NCBI GenBank assembly: GCA_964537825.1
Contig: CAZIDL010000031.1
Coordinates: 1-26,078, forward strand
Source: CAZIDL01 sp964537825
GTDB taxonomy: Bacteria > Bacteroidota > Bacteroidia > Flavobacteriales_D > CAYVSK01
Direction of reading: 5' to 3'
Length of the DNA stretch: 26,078 bases
Of the stretch, positions 16,052 to 23,966 are shown one piece after another (position 1 is the first letter of the stretch; each line of letters begins with the position of its first letter). Position numbers and translations under genes: made by a program. The notes beneath the pieces were generated by a model that ran no database searches, was not told where the DNA came from, and saw only the letters and a list, made by a program, of their open reading frames with translations.

Positions 16052-16635
16052 CCTTCGTTCAATAGTTCTTTGGCCCGCTCGATAACGATCCGGGGATAGT
16101 ATTCGTGTTCCATCCGTTTGATCCGTTCACCAAGGCTTTGCGGGGTGTCGTTCTTTTTTACCGGGCATTCTTTTTGAAAGAGCGTAGCTCCGTTGTCGTA
16201 CTCCTCATCCACCAAATGCACCGTTATCCCGCTCACTTTACGCCCTGCCTCGAGTACGGCCCGATGCACGTGCTCGCCGTACATCCCTTTCCCTCCGAAA
16301 TCCGGTAATAGGGCCGGATGGACGTTCAGGATCCTTCCCCTGAAAGCCTTCACCACTTCAGGCGGTATTTTCCGAAAGAAGCCCGCGAGGACGATCATCC
16401 GTATTCCATACTTCCCTAAGAGCTCGAGCAAACGGTTGCCGTCTTTCAGTTCCTCCGGGTCGATGACCCGGGAAGGGGTCCCTTCTCCTTCAGCGAGTTC
16501 GTGAACGCCCGCATCTTCACGGTCGCTAAGGAAGAGCACCACATCGATCCGCTCTTCCTTACGAACAGCCTCCATAAGTGCTTTTGCATTGCTCCCTTTC
16601 CCACTTGCGAGTACGGCGATCTTCAGGCGTTCCAT
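16048..16635 (-). CDS. purN: Phosphoribosylglycinamide formyltransferase
   Basis: A 195-residue enzyme transferring a formyl group from 10-formyl-tetrahydrofolate to GAR, the third step of purine synthesis. The start is set at ATG 16635: the protein then begins with the standard MERLKIAVLASGKGSN, and an excellent -7 box lies immediately upstream. A longer frame to 16725 exists but its 30 extra residues do not look like the family. Catalytic residues N104 and H106 (ILNVHPALLPDFGGKGMYG) and D147 (EEYDNGATLFQ) are present. The stop overlaps the rnhA start by 4 bp. The transcript would have almost no 5' leader. Confidence 0.96.
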   Translation of the reverse strand: MERLKIAVLASGKGSNAKALMEAVRKEERIDVVLFLSDREDAGVHELAEGEGTPSRVIDPEELKDGNRLLELLGKYGIRMIVLAGFFRKIPPEVVKAFRGRILNVHPALLPDFGGKGMYGEHVHRAVLEAGRKVSGITVHLVDEEYDNGATLFQKECPVKKNDTPQSLGERIKRMEHEYYPRIVIERAKELLNEG

Positions 16636-16642
16636 GGAAGTC

Positions 16643-16650
16643 CAAAAATA
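16643..16650 (-). promoter_or_regulatory. -7 box of purN-rnhA
   Basis: On the minus strand this reads TATTTTTG, a full consensus match. Only 7 bp separate it from the purN ATG, so the start of transcription would fall at or next to the start codon. A -33 element is not clear. Confidence 0.6.
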
Positions 16651-16690
16651 AAGCGATCCCCAAAGAGCTTCGGCATTAAGCAGTTCAGCA

Positions 16691-16722
16691 TTTTGAAAAA
16701 AGATCCAATTATGTTTTATTTG
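16691..16722 (+). promoter_or_regulatory. Promoter of the acpP-fabF operon
   Basis: TTTTG (16691-16695), a 19-bp spacer, then TTTATTTG (16715-16722) followed by CA. The -7 box has TT in place of TA but otherwise fits, and the -33 is good. The leader would be about 28 nt. It diverges from the purN promoter within a 121-bp interval. Confidence 0.6.
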
Positions 16723-16756
16723 CACCTTGTTTTAAACCGTTTAAATCCGGAGAGCA

Positions 16757-16996
16757 ATGGCCGATACAAAATCCCGCGTTGTTGCCATCATCGTCGACAA
16801 ACTCGGCGTGGACGAAAGTGAGGTGACGGAAGAAGCCAGTTTCACCAACGACCTCGGGGCGGACTCCCTCGATACTGTGGAGCTCATCATGGAATTCGAA
16901 AAGGAGTTCAACATCGCCATCCCTGACGATCAGGCTGAAAAGATCGGAACGGTCGGAGAAGCCATCGAATACATCGATAAGAACGCTCAGGGCTGA
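16757..16996 (+). CDS. acpP: Acyl carrier protein
   Basis: A 79-residue acidic helical protein that carries growing fatty-acyl chains on a phosphopantetheine arm. The attachment motif GADSLDTVEL is present, with S37 as the modified serine, and the flanking LGVDESEVTEEASFTNDL and EKEFNIAIPDDQAEKIGTVG are standard. Length is normal. fabF follows after 24 bp, the usual Bacteroidota order, and a good promoter lies upstream. Expected to be among the more highly expressed genes in the window. Confidence 0.98.
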   Translation: MADTKSRVVAIIVDKLGVDESEVTEEASFTNDLGADSLDTVELIMEFEKEFNIAIPDDQAEKIGTVGEAIEYIDKNAQG

Positions 16997-17020
16997 GGCA
17001 GGAAGTCGAAGAAGGGGCAC

Positions 17021-18274
17021 ATGGAGCTCAAACGTGTTGTCATCACCGGGTTAGGTGCTATAACCCCGTTAGGGAACAACGTTTCGGACTACTGGAAGGG
17101 GCTCGTGAAGGGGGTCAGTGGAGCTGCACCTATCACCCATTTCGATCCTTCTGAGTTCAAGACCAAGTTCGCTTGTGAGGTAAAAGGATTCGATCCGCTG
17201 GATCATTTCGATCGGAAGGAGGCCCGGAAGCTCGACCCTTTTTCCCAATATGCTCTGGTGGTCGCTGAAGAGGCGTTCAAGGATAGTGGTCTCGACCATT
17301 TCGAACACGATCCGAGGCGCTCGGGGGTGATCTGGGGTTCCGGTATCGGAGGGCTGAAGACCTTCCAAGAGGAGTGCTTCAACTTCGTGGAGAACGGGCG
17401 GAAGCCCCGTTTCAATCCTTTCTTCATCCCGAAAATGATCGCTGATATCGCCTCAGGGCATATTTCGATCCGCTATAACTTTCGGGGGGCGAACTTCACG
17501 ACCGTCTCCGCCTGTGCTTCTTCCACCAATTCGCTGATCGATGCCTTCAATTACATCCGCCTCGGTAAAGCGGACCTTTTCATCACCGGCGGATCGGAAG
17601 CTGCTGTTAATGAGGCAGGCGTTGGAGGTTTTAATGCGCTGAAAGCACTCTCCCTTCGGAACGATGAACCCGAGACCGCTTCACGGCCTTTCGATAAAGA
17701 CCGGGATGGCTTCGTGCTCGGTGAGGGGGGTGGAGCATTGGTGGTCGAAGAGTTGGAGCATGCCAAGGAAAGAGGCGCTCCGATCTATGCGGAGCTTGTG
17801 GGAGGAGGGCTCTCTGCCGACGCCTATCACATGACCGCTCCTCATACGGAAGGGCTCGGTGCCCGAGAAGTCATGGAGGACGTTCTTCGCGATGCCGATA
17901 TCGACCCCGGGCTTGTCGATATGATCAACGTCCATGGAACCTCAACGCCACTTGGTGATGGCGTGGAGGTCAAGGCGATCAAAGAGGTGTTCGGTGATAA
18001 AGCATACGACCTCAATATCAGCTCCACCAAGTCGATGACAGGGCATTTGCTGGGAGCAGCTGGGGCCATCGAATCCATCGCCTCGATCCTCGCCATCAAT
18101 AACAACATCATCCCTCCCACCATCAATCACTTCACCGACGATCCGGAGCTGGACCCGGAGATGAACTATACTTTCAACGAAGCACAGGAGAAGGAGGTCA
18201 AAGCTTCCGTCAGTAACACCTTCGGCTTCGGGGGACACAACTCCTCGGTGGTATTCAAAGAATTCAGCGAGTAA
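17021..18274 (+). CDS. fabF: 3-oxoacyl-[acyl-carrier-protein] synthase II
   Basis: A 417-residue condensing enzyme that extends acyl-ACP with malonyl-ACP in fatty-acid elongation. The Cys-His-His triad is visible: C165 in TVSACASSTNSL, H305 in NVHGTSTPLGD and H342 in MTGHLLGAAGA. The N-terminal RVVITGLGAITPLGN and C-terminal VSNTFGFGGHNSSVVF are typical. Length matches FabF (about 410-420). It follows acpP by 24 bp and is followed by rnc after 10 bp, so acpP-fabF-rnc form an operon. Confidence 0.98.
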   Translation: MELKRVVITGLGAITPLGNNVSDYWKGLVKGVSGAAPITHFDPSEFKTKFACEVKGFDPLDHFDRKEARKLDPFSQYALVVAEEAFKDSGLDHFEHDPRRSGVIWGSGIGGLKTFQEECFNFVENGRKPRFNPFFIPKMIADIASGHISIRYNFRGANFTTVSACASSTNSLIDAFNYIRLGKADLFITGGSEAAVNEAGVGGFNALKALSLRNDEPETASRPFDKDRDGFVLGEGGGALVVEELEHAKERGAPIYAELVGGGLSADAYHMTAPHTEGLGAREVMEDVLRDADIDPGLVDMINVHGTSTPLGDGVEVKAIKEVFGDKAYDLNISSTKSMTGHLLGAAGAIESIASILAINNNIIPPTINHFTDDPELDPEMNYTFNEAQEKEVKASVSNTFGFGGHNSSVVFKEFSE

Positions 18275-18284
18275 GCAGTTCCTT

Positions 18285-18989
18285 TTGGCCCGCTCGCTCG
18301 ATGTCCGATCCTTTAAAAAAGAACTGAAGCAGAGCCTGGGGATCCGGAGTGGCTTGCTTTTGCTCTATCGGCAGGCCTTCCGCCATCGTTCAGCCTTGGA
18401 AGAGGGCGATGAACGCTTCAGTAACGAACGTTTGGAGTTCCTCGGGGATTCGATCCTCGACGCGATCATCTCTGAACAGCTGTATCATCATTATCCGGAA
18501 GCGGACGAGGGTTTCCTGACTCAGATGCGCTCCAAGCTGGTGAGTCGGGACCGTTTGAACGAACTCGCTGAAGACCTTGGGGTTTTCCGCCTCCTGGAGC
18601 ATGACCTACAAAAAGAAGGGAAAAGGGCTTCCAGCATCGGGGGGGATGCTCTGGAAGCCCTCGTTGGTGCGGTTTATCTGGATAAGGGCTACAAGCGAAC
18701 CCGCAAATGGGTGTTGCGAACGCTCGTCGGACCATTGGACCTGGAAAGGCTTGAAAAGATGGAGACCGATCCGAAGTCGCGCATTATCGAATGGGCCCAG
18801 AAAGAAGATCGTAAAGCTTATTTCGAAGCTTTGGACCCTACCCAAGAGGTGCACCGGGTGATCCTCTACATCGATGGGGTAGAGGTGGCCCGGGGAGAAG
18901 GACGGACGAAAAAGAAAGGGGAACAGGAAGCAGCCCAACGTTTCCTCGACGGAGTGGAGGAAGAACGAGCTTCTGCTGGCCTCTCCTGA
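18285..18989 (+). CDS. rnc: Ribonuclease III (TTG start)
   Basis: A 234-residue double-strand-specific endonuclease that processes rRNA precursors and other structured RNAs. The signature NERLEFLGDSILD (residues 47-59) carries E48, E51 and D55; D121 and E124 in GGDALEALVGAVYLD complete the metal site. A double-stranded RNA-binding domain fills about 163-230, ending with GEGRTKKKGEQEAAQRFL. There is no ATG near the expected start; TTG at 18285, 10 bp after fabF, gives a protein of normal length with N-terminal ARSLDVRSFKKELKQSLG. The frame is open further into fabF, so an earlier start cannot be excluded. Downstream is the IPExxxVDY gene, as in many Bacteroidota. Confidence 0.95.
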   Translation: MARSLDVRSFKKELKQSLGIRSGLLLLYRQAFRHRSALEEGDERFSNERLEFLGDSILDAIISEQLYHHYPEADEGFLTQMRSKLVSRDRLNELAEDLGVFRLLEHDLQKEGKRASSIGGDALEALVGAVYLDKGYKRTRKWVLRTLVGPLDLERLEKMETDPKSRIIEWAQKEDRKAYFEALDPTQEVHRVILYIDGVEVARGEGRTKKKGEQEAAQRFLDGVEEERASAGLS

Positions 18990-19048
18990 AGGCCCTTCCT
19001 CTGTTGGATTTCGTAACTTCCCTGAACGGATCCCCTGCTACCAATGCT

Positions 19049-19477
19049 ATGAAACGCCGCCTCGAGCTTCCCGAACTTTCCGATACGACGCTCCTCTACG
19101 GGATCAGTTGTCATGAAAGACCGCATCGGCTTTGCTGGGCTTTGAACCGGACCTTTGGCCTCCGTATGGAAAGGCGGGAAGAAGACCTGGAGTTCTTGAT
19201 AGCTGGGTCGGAAGAGGGGGAAGAGAAGGCCCATTATGCCCTTTTCTCTTACCTTGCGGAAGAGGATCACGTCACCTATTCCCTGATCGGGAACAGGAGC
19301 GATAAAGGCCCGTTGATCCCCCAATGTTCCGAGGTCGATCATTTCTTTCTCATCGAAGCTGAAGAGGAACGCGACGATCTGGACGTTATGGAAGAAATTC
19401 GCGCTGTAGGATCAGTGCTCGCTGTTTTTCGGATCGATCCGGCAACCCTACCTTCGGTGGCCGACCTTTTGGTCTGA
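19049..19477 (+). CDS. IPExxxVDY family protein
   Basis: A 142-residue cytosolic protein of unknown function found in Bacteroidota between rnc and pyk, which is its place here. Start ATG 19049 is preferred since family members begin with a short 'KxxLxL' strand (MKRRLELPELSDTTLLYGIS); ATG 19004 would add 15 residues without family resemblance. Core features: LYGISCHERPHRLCWALNRTFGL, a charged middle, YSLIGNRSDKGPLIP, and the naming motif, which here is IPQCSEVDHF instead of the canonical IPExxxVDY, so both the E and the Y are changed. The C-terminus (VFRIDPATLPSVADLLV) is also typical. Probable co-transcription with rnc (59 bp) and pyk (28 bp). Confidence 0.85.
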   Translation: MKRRLELPELSDTTLLYGISCHERPHRLCWALNRTFGLRMERREEDLEFLIAGSEEGEEKAHYALFSYLAEEDHVTYSLIGNRSDKGPLIPQCSEVDHFFLIEAEEERDDLDVMEEIRAVGSVLAVFRIDPATLPSVADLLV

Positions 19478-19505
19478 TGGCCCTAGAGCATAAGCTCCCA
19501 ATAAC

Positions 19506-20927
19506 ATGACGAACAAACGCACCAAGATCCTCGCAACCCTCGGCCCATCTTCCCACGAAAAGGAGACGCTGCGCAAAATGGTCCATGCGGGGATGAACGT
19601 AGCCCGCCTCAACTTTTCACACGGGACCGCTGAGGATCATCGGGAAGTGATCGGGAGTTTAAGGGAGCTTTCCAAAGAGATGAATGAAGCGATCGGGGTG
19701 CTGGCCGACCTTCAGGGGCCTAAACTACGGATCGGAACGATCCGGGACGAACCGGTCCATTACGAGGAGGGGGACACTTTTGTGCTCACGACCGAAGAGA
19801 TCGAAGGCGATCGTGACCGGATCCATATCAACTTCAAGGAATTCCCTCAGGACGTGAATCCTGGCGAACAAGTGCTCCTCGATGATGGAAAGATCGTGAC
19901 CGAGGTCCTGGAGACCGATAAAGCCAGCGAGGTAAAGGTGAAAGTGCTCCATAGCGGGGACCTTAGATCCAAAAAAGGGGTTAATCTGCCCAATACGGAA
20001 CTCTCCCTTCCTTGCCTGACCGAAAAGGACCGGGCGGATCTCGAATTGGCGTTGGAATGCGATGTCGATTGGGTCGGGCTTTCCTTCGTCCGATCTGCTC
20101 GTGACATCATCGAGCTCAAGCACATCATCCGGGACCACAAAAAGGATGTGCGAGTTGTCGCCAAGATCGAAAAGCCGGAAGCCATCGATGACATCGACGA
20201 TATCCTCAAGGAAGCGGACGGCTTGATGGTGGCCCGGGGCGACCTCGGGGTGGAGATCCCGATGCAGAACGTCCCGCTGATCCAGAAAATGCTGATCCAG
20301 AAGTCCATTAGTGCTGCGAAACCCGTGATCGTGGCTACCCAGATGATGGAGAGCATGATCGAGAACATCAGCCCTTCGCGCGCGGAGGTCAACGATGTGG
20401 CGAATGCCGTTCTCGACGGTACCGATGCGGTCATGCTTTCGGCGGAGACCTCCGTCGGCAAGCATCCCGTAAGGGTGATCGAAACGATGAGCAAGATCGC
20501 GATGGAAGTGGAGGCTTATGACCGGATCTACTATCACGAGAGTCCGCCTGAATACAACGAAGAACGTTTCATCTCCGATTCGATCTGTTACAATGCCGCC
20601 CGTCTGGCTAAAAGGGTTGATGCTGCAGCCATCGTTACCATGACCCACTCGGGTTATACGGCCTTTAAGATCTGCAGCCAGCGTCCCAAAGCGGATGTCT
20701 TCGTCTTTACAGGGAATGAACGGATCATGTCCATGCTCAATCTTCTTTGGGGCGTTCGTTGTTTCTTTTACGACAAGTTCGTGAGCACGGATCACACCAT
20801 CGACGATATCAAGTATATCCTTCGCAAGAGTGGCATGGTGGAAGAGAACGACCTGGTGATCAACCTGGCGAGCATGCCCATTGCTGAGAAGGGAAAATCC
20901 AACATGTTGAAATTGAGCTATGTCTAG
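19506..20927 (+). CDS. pyk: Pyruvate kinase
   Basis: A 473-residue glycolytic enzyme making pyruvate and ATP from phosphoenolpyruvate and ADP. It opens with RTKILATLGPSS. Substrate and metal residues are in place: R34 and N36 in ARLNFSHG, K220 and E222 in AKIEKPEAIDDID, D246 in MVARGDLGVEIP, T278 in VATQMMESM, and the LDGTDAVMLSAETSVGKHP segment at 303-321. The C-terminal domain starts at about 345 and has the allosteric-site topology of bacterial type I/II enzymes. Length is normal. It is followed by the M42 peptidase gene 26 bp downstream. No frame breaks. Confidence 0.98.
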   Translation: MTNKRTKILATLGPSSHEKETLRKMVHAGMNVARLNFSHGTAEDHREVIGSLRELSKEMNEAIGVLADLQGPKLRIGTIRDEPVHYEEGDTFVLTTEEIEGDRDRIHINFKEFPQDVNPGEQVLLDDGKIVTEVLETDKASEVKVKVLHSGDLRSKKGVNLPNTELSLPCLTEKDRADLELALECDVDWVGLSFVRSARDIIELKHIIRDHKKDVRVVAKIEKPEAIDDIDDILKEADGLMVARGDLGVEIPMQNVPLIQKMLIQKSISAAKPVIVATQMMESMIENISPSRAEVNDVANAVLDGTDAVMLSAETSVGKHPVRVIETMSKIAMEVEAYDRIYYHESPPEYNEERFISDSICYNAARLAKRVDAAAIVTMTHSGYTAFKICSQRPKADVFVFTGNERIMSMLNLLWGVRCFFYDKFVSTDHTIDDIKYILRKSGMVEENDLVINLASMPIAEKGKSNMLKLSYV

Positions 20928-20953
20928 CTCTTGCACTAAAAAAGACCGTACGA

Positions 20954-21997
20954 ATGGCCCTCGATATCGAACTGCTCAAAAGGATCTGTGAAGCTCCGGG
21001 TGTTCCGGGATACGAACACCGTGTACGGGAGTTGGTGAAAAAGGAAGTAGAGCCCTTGGTGGATGAGGTCCACGTGGATAACATGGGGAACCTCTGTGCA
21101 CTCCGCAAGGGGAAAGGCAACAAGAAGGCCATGGTCGGAGCTCACATGGATGAGATCGGTTTCATGGTCACCCATATCGACGAAAAGGGGTATCTCCGCT
21201 TCACCACCCTCGGCGGTTTCGATCCGAAGACCCTTACTGCCCAACGCGTGATCGTACACGGGAAGGAGGATCTGATCGGAGTGATGGGGACCAAACCGAT
21301 CCACGTTATGGAGGAAGAGGAACGAAAAAAGCTCCCTAAGACCAAGGATTTCTTCATCGACCTGGGGATGTCCAAGGAGGAAGTGGAGAAAAAAGTGGAT
21401 GTCGGAAATCCCGTAACCCGTGAGCGTGAGCTGATCGAGATGGGGGATTGTGTCAACGGGAAATCGATCGACAACCGTATCTCGGTTTATATCCTGATCG
21501 AAACGTTAAAGAAACTGAAGGATGCTCCTCCGGCTCATGATGTGCATGCGGTCTTTACGGTTCAGGAGGAAGTGGGGATCCGCGGTGCAAGCGTCTCATC
21601 GCTTGAGATCCAACCTGACTTCGGTTTCGGTCTGGATACGACCCTCGCCTTCGATGGCCCTGGTTCCCAGCCGCACGAACAGGTGACGGAGCTCGGGAAA
21701 GGAGCGGCCATTAAGGTCCTCGATGCTTCGGCTATCTGCGATCCCCGTATGGTAGAGTATTTGAAGCAAGTGGCTGACCGCCATCAGATCCCTTGGCAAT
21801 CAGAGGTCCTGACGGCCGGCGGTACCGATACCAAAGGCATTCAACAGATGAAAGCCGGTGGAGCCATATCGGGCGCTGTCTCCATCCCGACCCGCTACCT
21901 TCATCAGGTGATCGAAAGTGCTGATAAAACGGACATCGGTCATTGTATCGAGCTATTGACACAGGGGCTGATTGAGTTGGATCGCTTCGAAGCCTGA
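20954..21997 (+). CDS. M42 family metallopeptidase (glutamyl aminopeptidase/FrvX-like)
   Basis: A 347-residue di-metal aminopeptidase of the M42 family, which trims N-terminal residues from short peptides as large TET-type assemblies in the cytosol. Metal and catalytic residues visible: H64 (VGAHMDEIGF), D173 (SIDNRIS), E205 and E206 (VQEEVGIRG), D228 (GLDTTLA) and H317 (TRYLHQ). The insertion domain at about 72-165 is present (GGFDPKTLTAQRVIVHG). Length is typical (330-370). The gene ends in a palindrome that also contains the stop codon of the convergent ABC ATPase. Alongside the peptide transporter ATPase it fits a peptide-utilisation role, though the two are on opposite strands. Confidence 0.95.
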   Translation: MALDIELLKRICEAPGVPGYEHRVRELVKKEVEPLVDEVHVDNMGNLCALRKGKGNKKAMVGAHMDEIGFMVTHIDEKGYLRFTTLGGFDPKTLTAQRVIVHGKEDLIGVMGTKPIHVMEEEERKKLPKTKDFFIDLGMSKEEVEKKVDVGNPVTRERELIEMGDCVNGKSIDNRISVYILIETLKKLKDAPPAHDVHAVFTVQEEVGIRGASVSSLEIQPDFGFGLDTTLAFDGPGSQPHEQVTELGKGAAIKVLDASAICDPRMVEYLKQVADRHQIPWQSEVLTAGGTDTKGIQQMKAGGAISGAVSIPTRYLHQVIESADKTDIGHCIELLTQGLIELDRFEA

Positions 21998-23833
21998 TCA
22001 GGCGGAAGAGGAGATGTGTTCATCACGCATCTGTTGCTTCTTGGCCATGCTGGCTTTGATATCGTCGAGCTCCCCTTTCGGAATGGCCTCGATGAGTTGT
22101 TGCGTGTATTCCCGCTGCGGGTTCCGGTAGATCTCGTCCGCGTCCCCCTTTTCCTCGATCTTCCCGTCCTTCATTACGATCATCCGGTCGGACATGTATT
22201 TGACGACGGAAAGGTCGTGGGAGATGAACAAGTAAGTGAGTCCGAAGCTATCCCTGAGCTCGTTCAAGAGGTTCAGCACCTGAGCCTGGATGGAAACGTC
22301 CAGGGCGGATACCGATTCGTCGCAAACGATGAAGCGGGGATTCACAGCGACGGCCCTGGCGATGCAGATCCGTTGTCGCTGTCCCCCTGAGAATTCGTGC
22401 GGATAACGATTGAACTGATCAGGGTCCAGGTTCACCCGTTCGAGGATCTCGTTCACCCGGGCCCTTCGTTGCTGGTCGTTCTCATAGATCCCGTGTACCC
22501 GCATGGGTTCCAGAATGGCCTCACCGATCGTAATGCGCGGGTTCAAAGAGGAATAAGGGTCCTGGAAAATGATCTGAAGGTCTTTCCGGACCTTCCGCAT
22601 TTCCTTTTGGCTCAGCTCCGAAATGTTCCGGTCCTCGTAAAGGATCCGACCTTCGGTAGGATCGAGAAGGCGGAGGATCGTCCTTCCCAGGGTGGTCTTA
22701 CCGCATCCTGATTCGCCTACCAAGCCGAGCGTTTCGCCGGGATAGACGTCGAGGCTAACGTTATCGACAGCCTTCAGATAGTCCTTGGGATGGCCTAAGA
22801 ATCCTTTTTTGATCGGGAACCAGGTCCGGAGTCCTTCTACCTTCAGGAAGGGGTCTTTGCTGTAGATCTCCTGATGGCGTTGCTTGCGCTCTTCTTCTCC
22901 CACTTCGAGCCCTTCGACGATATCCTCCACCGAATCCTGTCTGCTGATGAACTCCCCTTCCTGTTCTCCTTTCATGAAATGGGCCACCGTTGGAAGCCAG
23001 TGGAGGCGTCGGTCCAAAGGCGGTCGACATGCAAGGAGCCCTTTGGTATAAGGGTGTTGGGGGTTCGAGAAGATATCGAGGACGTTCCCTTCCTCCACGA
23101 TCCGCCCCTGGTACATTACCAGGACCCGGTCCGCAAGTTCAGCGATCACCCCCAGGTCGTGCGTGATGAAGAGGATCCCCATATCGTGTTCCAGTTGGAG
23201 CTGCTCCATCAATTCGAGGATCCGTTTCTGCACCGTCACATCCAATGCCGTGGTCGGTTCGTCCGCGATGAGGAGGGAAGGTTGACAGGACATAGCCATC
23301 GCGATCATCACGCGCTGCTTCTGCCCTCCGGAAAGTTGATGGGGATAACTGTCGAAAATGAGCTCCGGCCGGGGCAATTCGACTTCCTCAAAGAGCTGAA
23401 CGGTCCGTTCGCGGGCAGCTTTGGAGTCGTTCTTCGGGATCTTCCGATGCACTTTCAGAGCTTCCACGACCTGATCCCCACAGGTAAAGACAGGGTTCAG
23501 GGAGGTCATGGGTTCCTGGAAGATCATGGCGAGTTCGTTCCCCCGGTAGCCGCGCAAATTCTTCTCGTTCATCCGAAGAAGGTCTCCACTTCCCCGTTCG
23601 CGGGGATGAAAACGGATGTTCCCACGAACGATCTGTCCAGGAGGGGTAGGGATCAGGCGCATGGCCGAAAGGGAAGTGACGGACTTGCCCGATCCGGATT
23701 CTCCGACGATTCCGATGGTCTCTCCGCGATGGAGCGTGAAACTGATGCCGTCGACAGCACGGATCCGTTGTTCCTCCGTTCGGAACTCGGTCACGAGGTC
23801 CTCAACCTCCAGCAATGGTGATCCTGCCCCCAT
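21998..23833 (-). CDS. Fused double-ATPase of a dipeptide/oligopeptide ABC importer (DppD-DppF type)
   Basis: A 611-residue protein with two complete ABC nucleotide-binding domains. First: Walker A GESGSGKS at 44-51, signature LSGGQKQR at 167-174, Walker B LLIADE at 187-192, then the oligopeptide-family C-terminal motif NPQHPYTKGLLACRPP (about 257-272). Second: Walker A GESGCGKT at 373-380, signature FSGGQRQR at 481-488, Walker B FIVCDE at 501-506, ending in another NPQREYTQQLIEAIP motif. The two halves correspond to DppD/OppD and DppF/OppF, joined by a charged linker (about 285-325). No permease or binding-protein genes lie next to it, so the rest of the importer is elsewhere. The specificity (peptides, or nickel as in NikDE) cannot be settled from this protein. 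Confidence 0.93.
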   Translation of the reverse strand: MGAGSPLLEVEDLVTEFRTEEQRIRAVDGISFTLHRGETIGIVGESGSGKSVTSLSAMRLIPTPPGQIVRGNIRFHPRERGSGDLLRMNEKNLRGYRGNELAMIFQEPMTSLNPVFTCGDQVVEALKVHRKIPKNDSKAARERTVQLFEEVELPRPELIFDSYPHQLSGGQKQRVMIAMAMSCQPSLLIADEPTTALDVTVQKRILELMEQLQLEHDMGILFITHDLGVIAELADRVLVMYQGRIVEEGNVLDIFSNPQHPYTKGLLACRPPLDRRLHWLPTVAHFMKGEQEGEFISRQDSVEDIVEGLEVGEEERKQRHQEIYSKDPFLKVEGLRTWFPIKKGFLGHPKDYLKAVDNVSLDVYPGETLGLVGESGCGKTTLGRTILRLLDPTEGRILYEDRNISELSQKEMRKVRKDLQIIFQDPYSSLNPRITIGEAILEPMRVHGIYENDQQRRARVNEILERVNLDPDQFNRYPHEFSGGQRQRICIARAVAVNPRFIVCDESVSALDVSIQAQVLNLLNELRDSFGLTYLFISHDLSVVKYMSDRMIVMKDGKIEEKGDADEIYRNPQREYTQQLIEAIPKGELDDIKASMAKKQQMRDEHISSSA

Positions 23834-23860
23834 TCAGTTTATTCTCGCTTCCAAGATCCT

Positions 23861-23892
23861 TAAAGGTAGTAGCTCCAAGTCGGGACTCCAAA
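23861..23892 (-). promoter_or_regulatory. Candidate promoter of the ABC ATPase gene
   Basis: On the minus strand TTTG (23889-23892), a 20-bp spacer, then TACCTTTA (23861-23868), one base off the -7 consensus. The leader would be about 20 nt. The rest of the 133-bp gap between the two minus-strand genes holds nothing I recognise. Confidence 0.45.
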
Positions 23893-23966
23893 GCATTTTC
23901 TAAGAAAGCCTTTTGCGATCCGACCGAAAACGGGATTTTCTCGATGAAGACCCCCTTTACCCTCCC

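Noticed and set aside
16636..16725. N-terminal extension of purN by 30 residues
   Set aside because: The extra residues do not resemble the family, and a consensus promoter lies inside the extension just before the standard start.
19725..20936. A 403-codon open frame on the minus strand opposite pyk
   Set aside because: It is fully antisense to a complete pyruvate kinase with intact motifs. Its composition (rich in H, D, V, I) is what the mirror of GAT/ATC-rich codons gives, and it has no promoter or recognisable domain.
22874..23821. A 315-codon plus-strand frame opposite the ABC ATPase
   Set aside because: It mirrors a clear double-ATPase gene, has the same antisense-type composition, and shows no family features.
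23925..23943. Possible terminator hairpin (GAAAA/TTTTC) between the exonuclease and ABC genes
   Set aside because: The stem is five A-T-rich pairs with no T-run on the minus strand, too weak to call.
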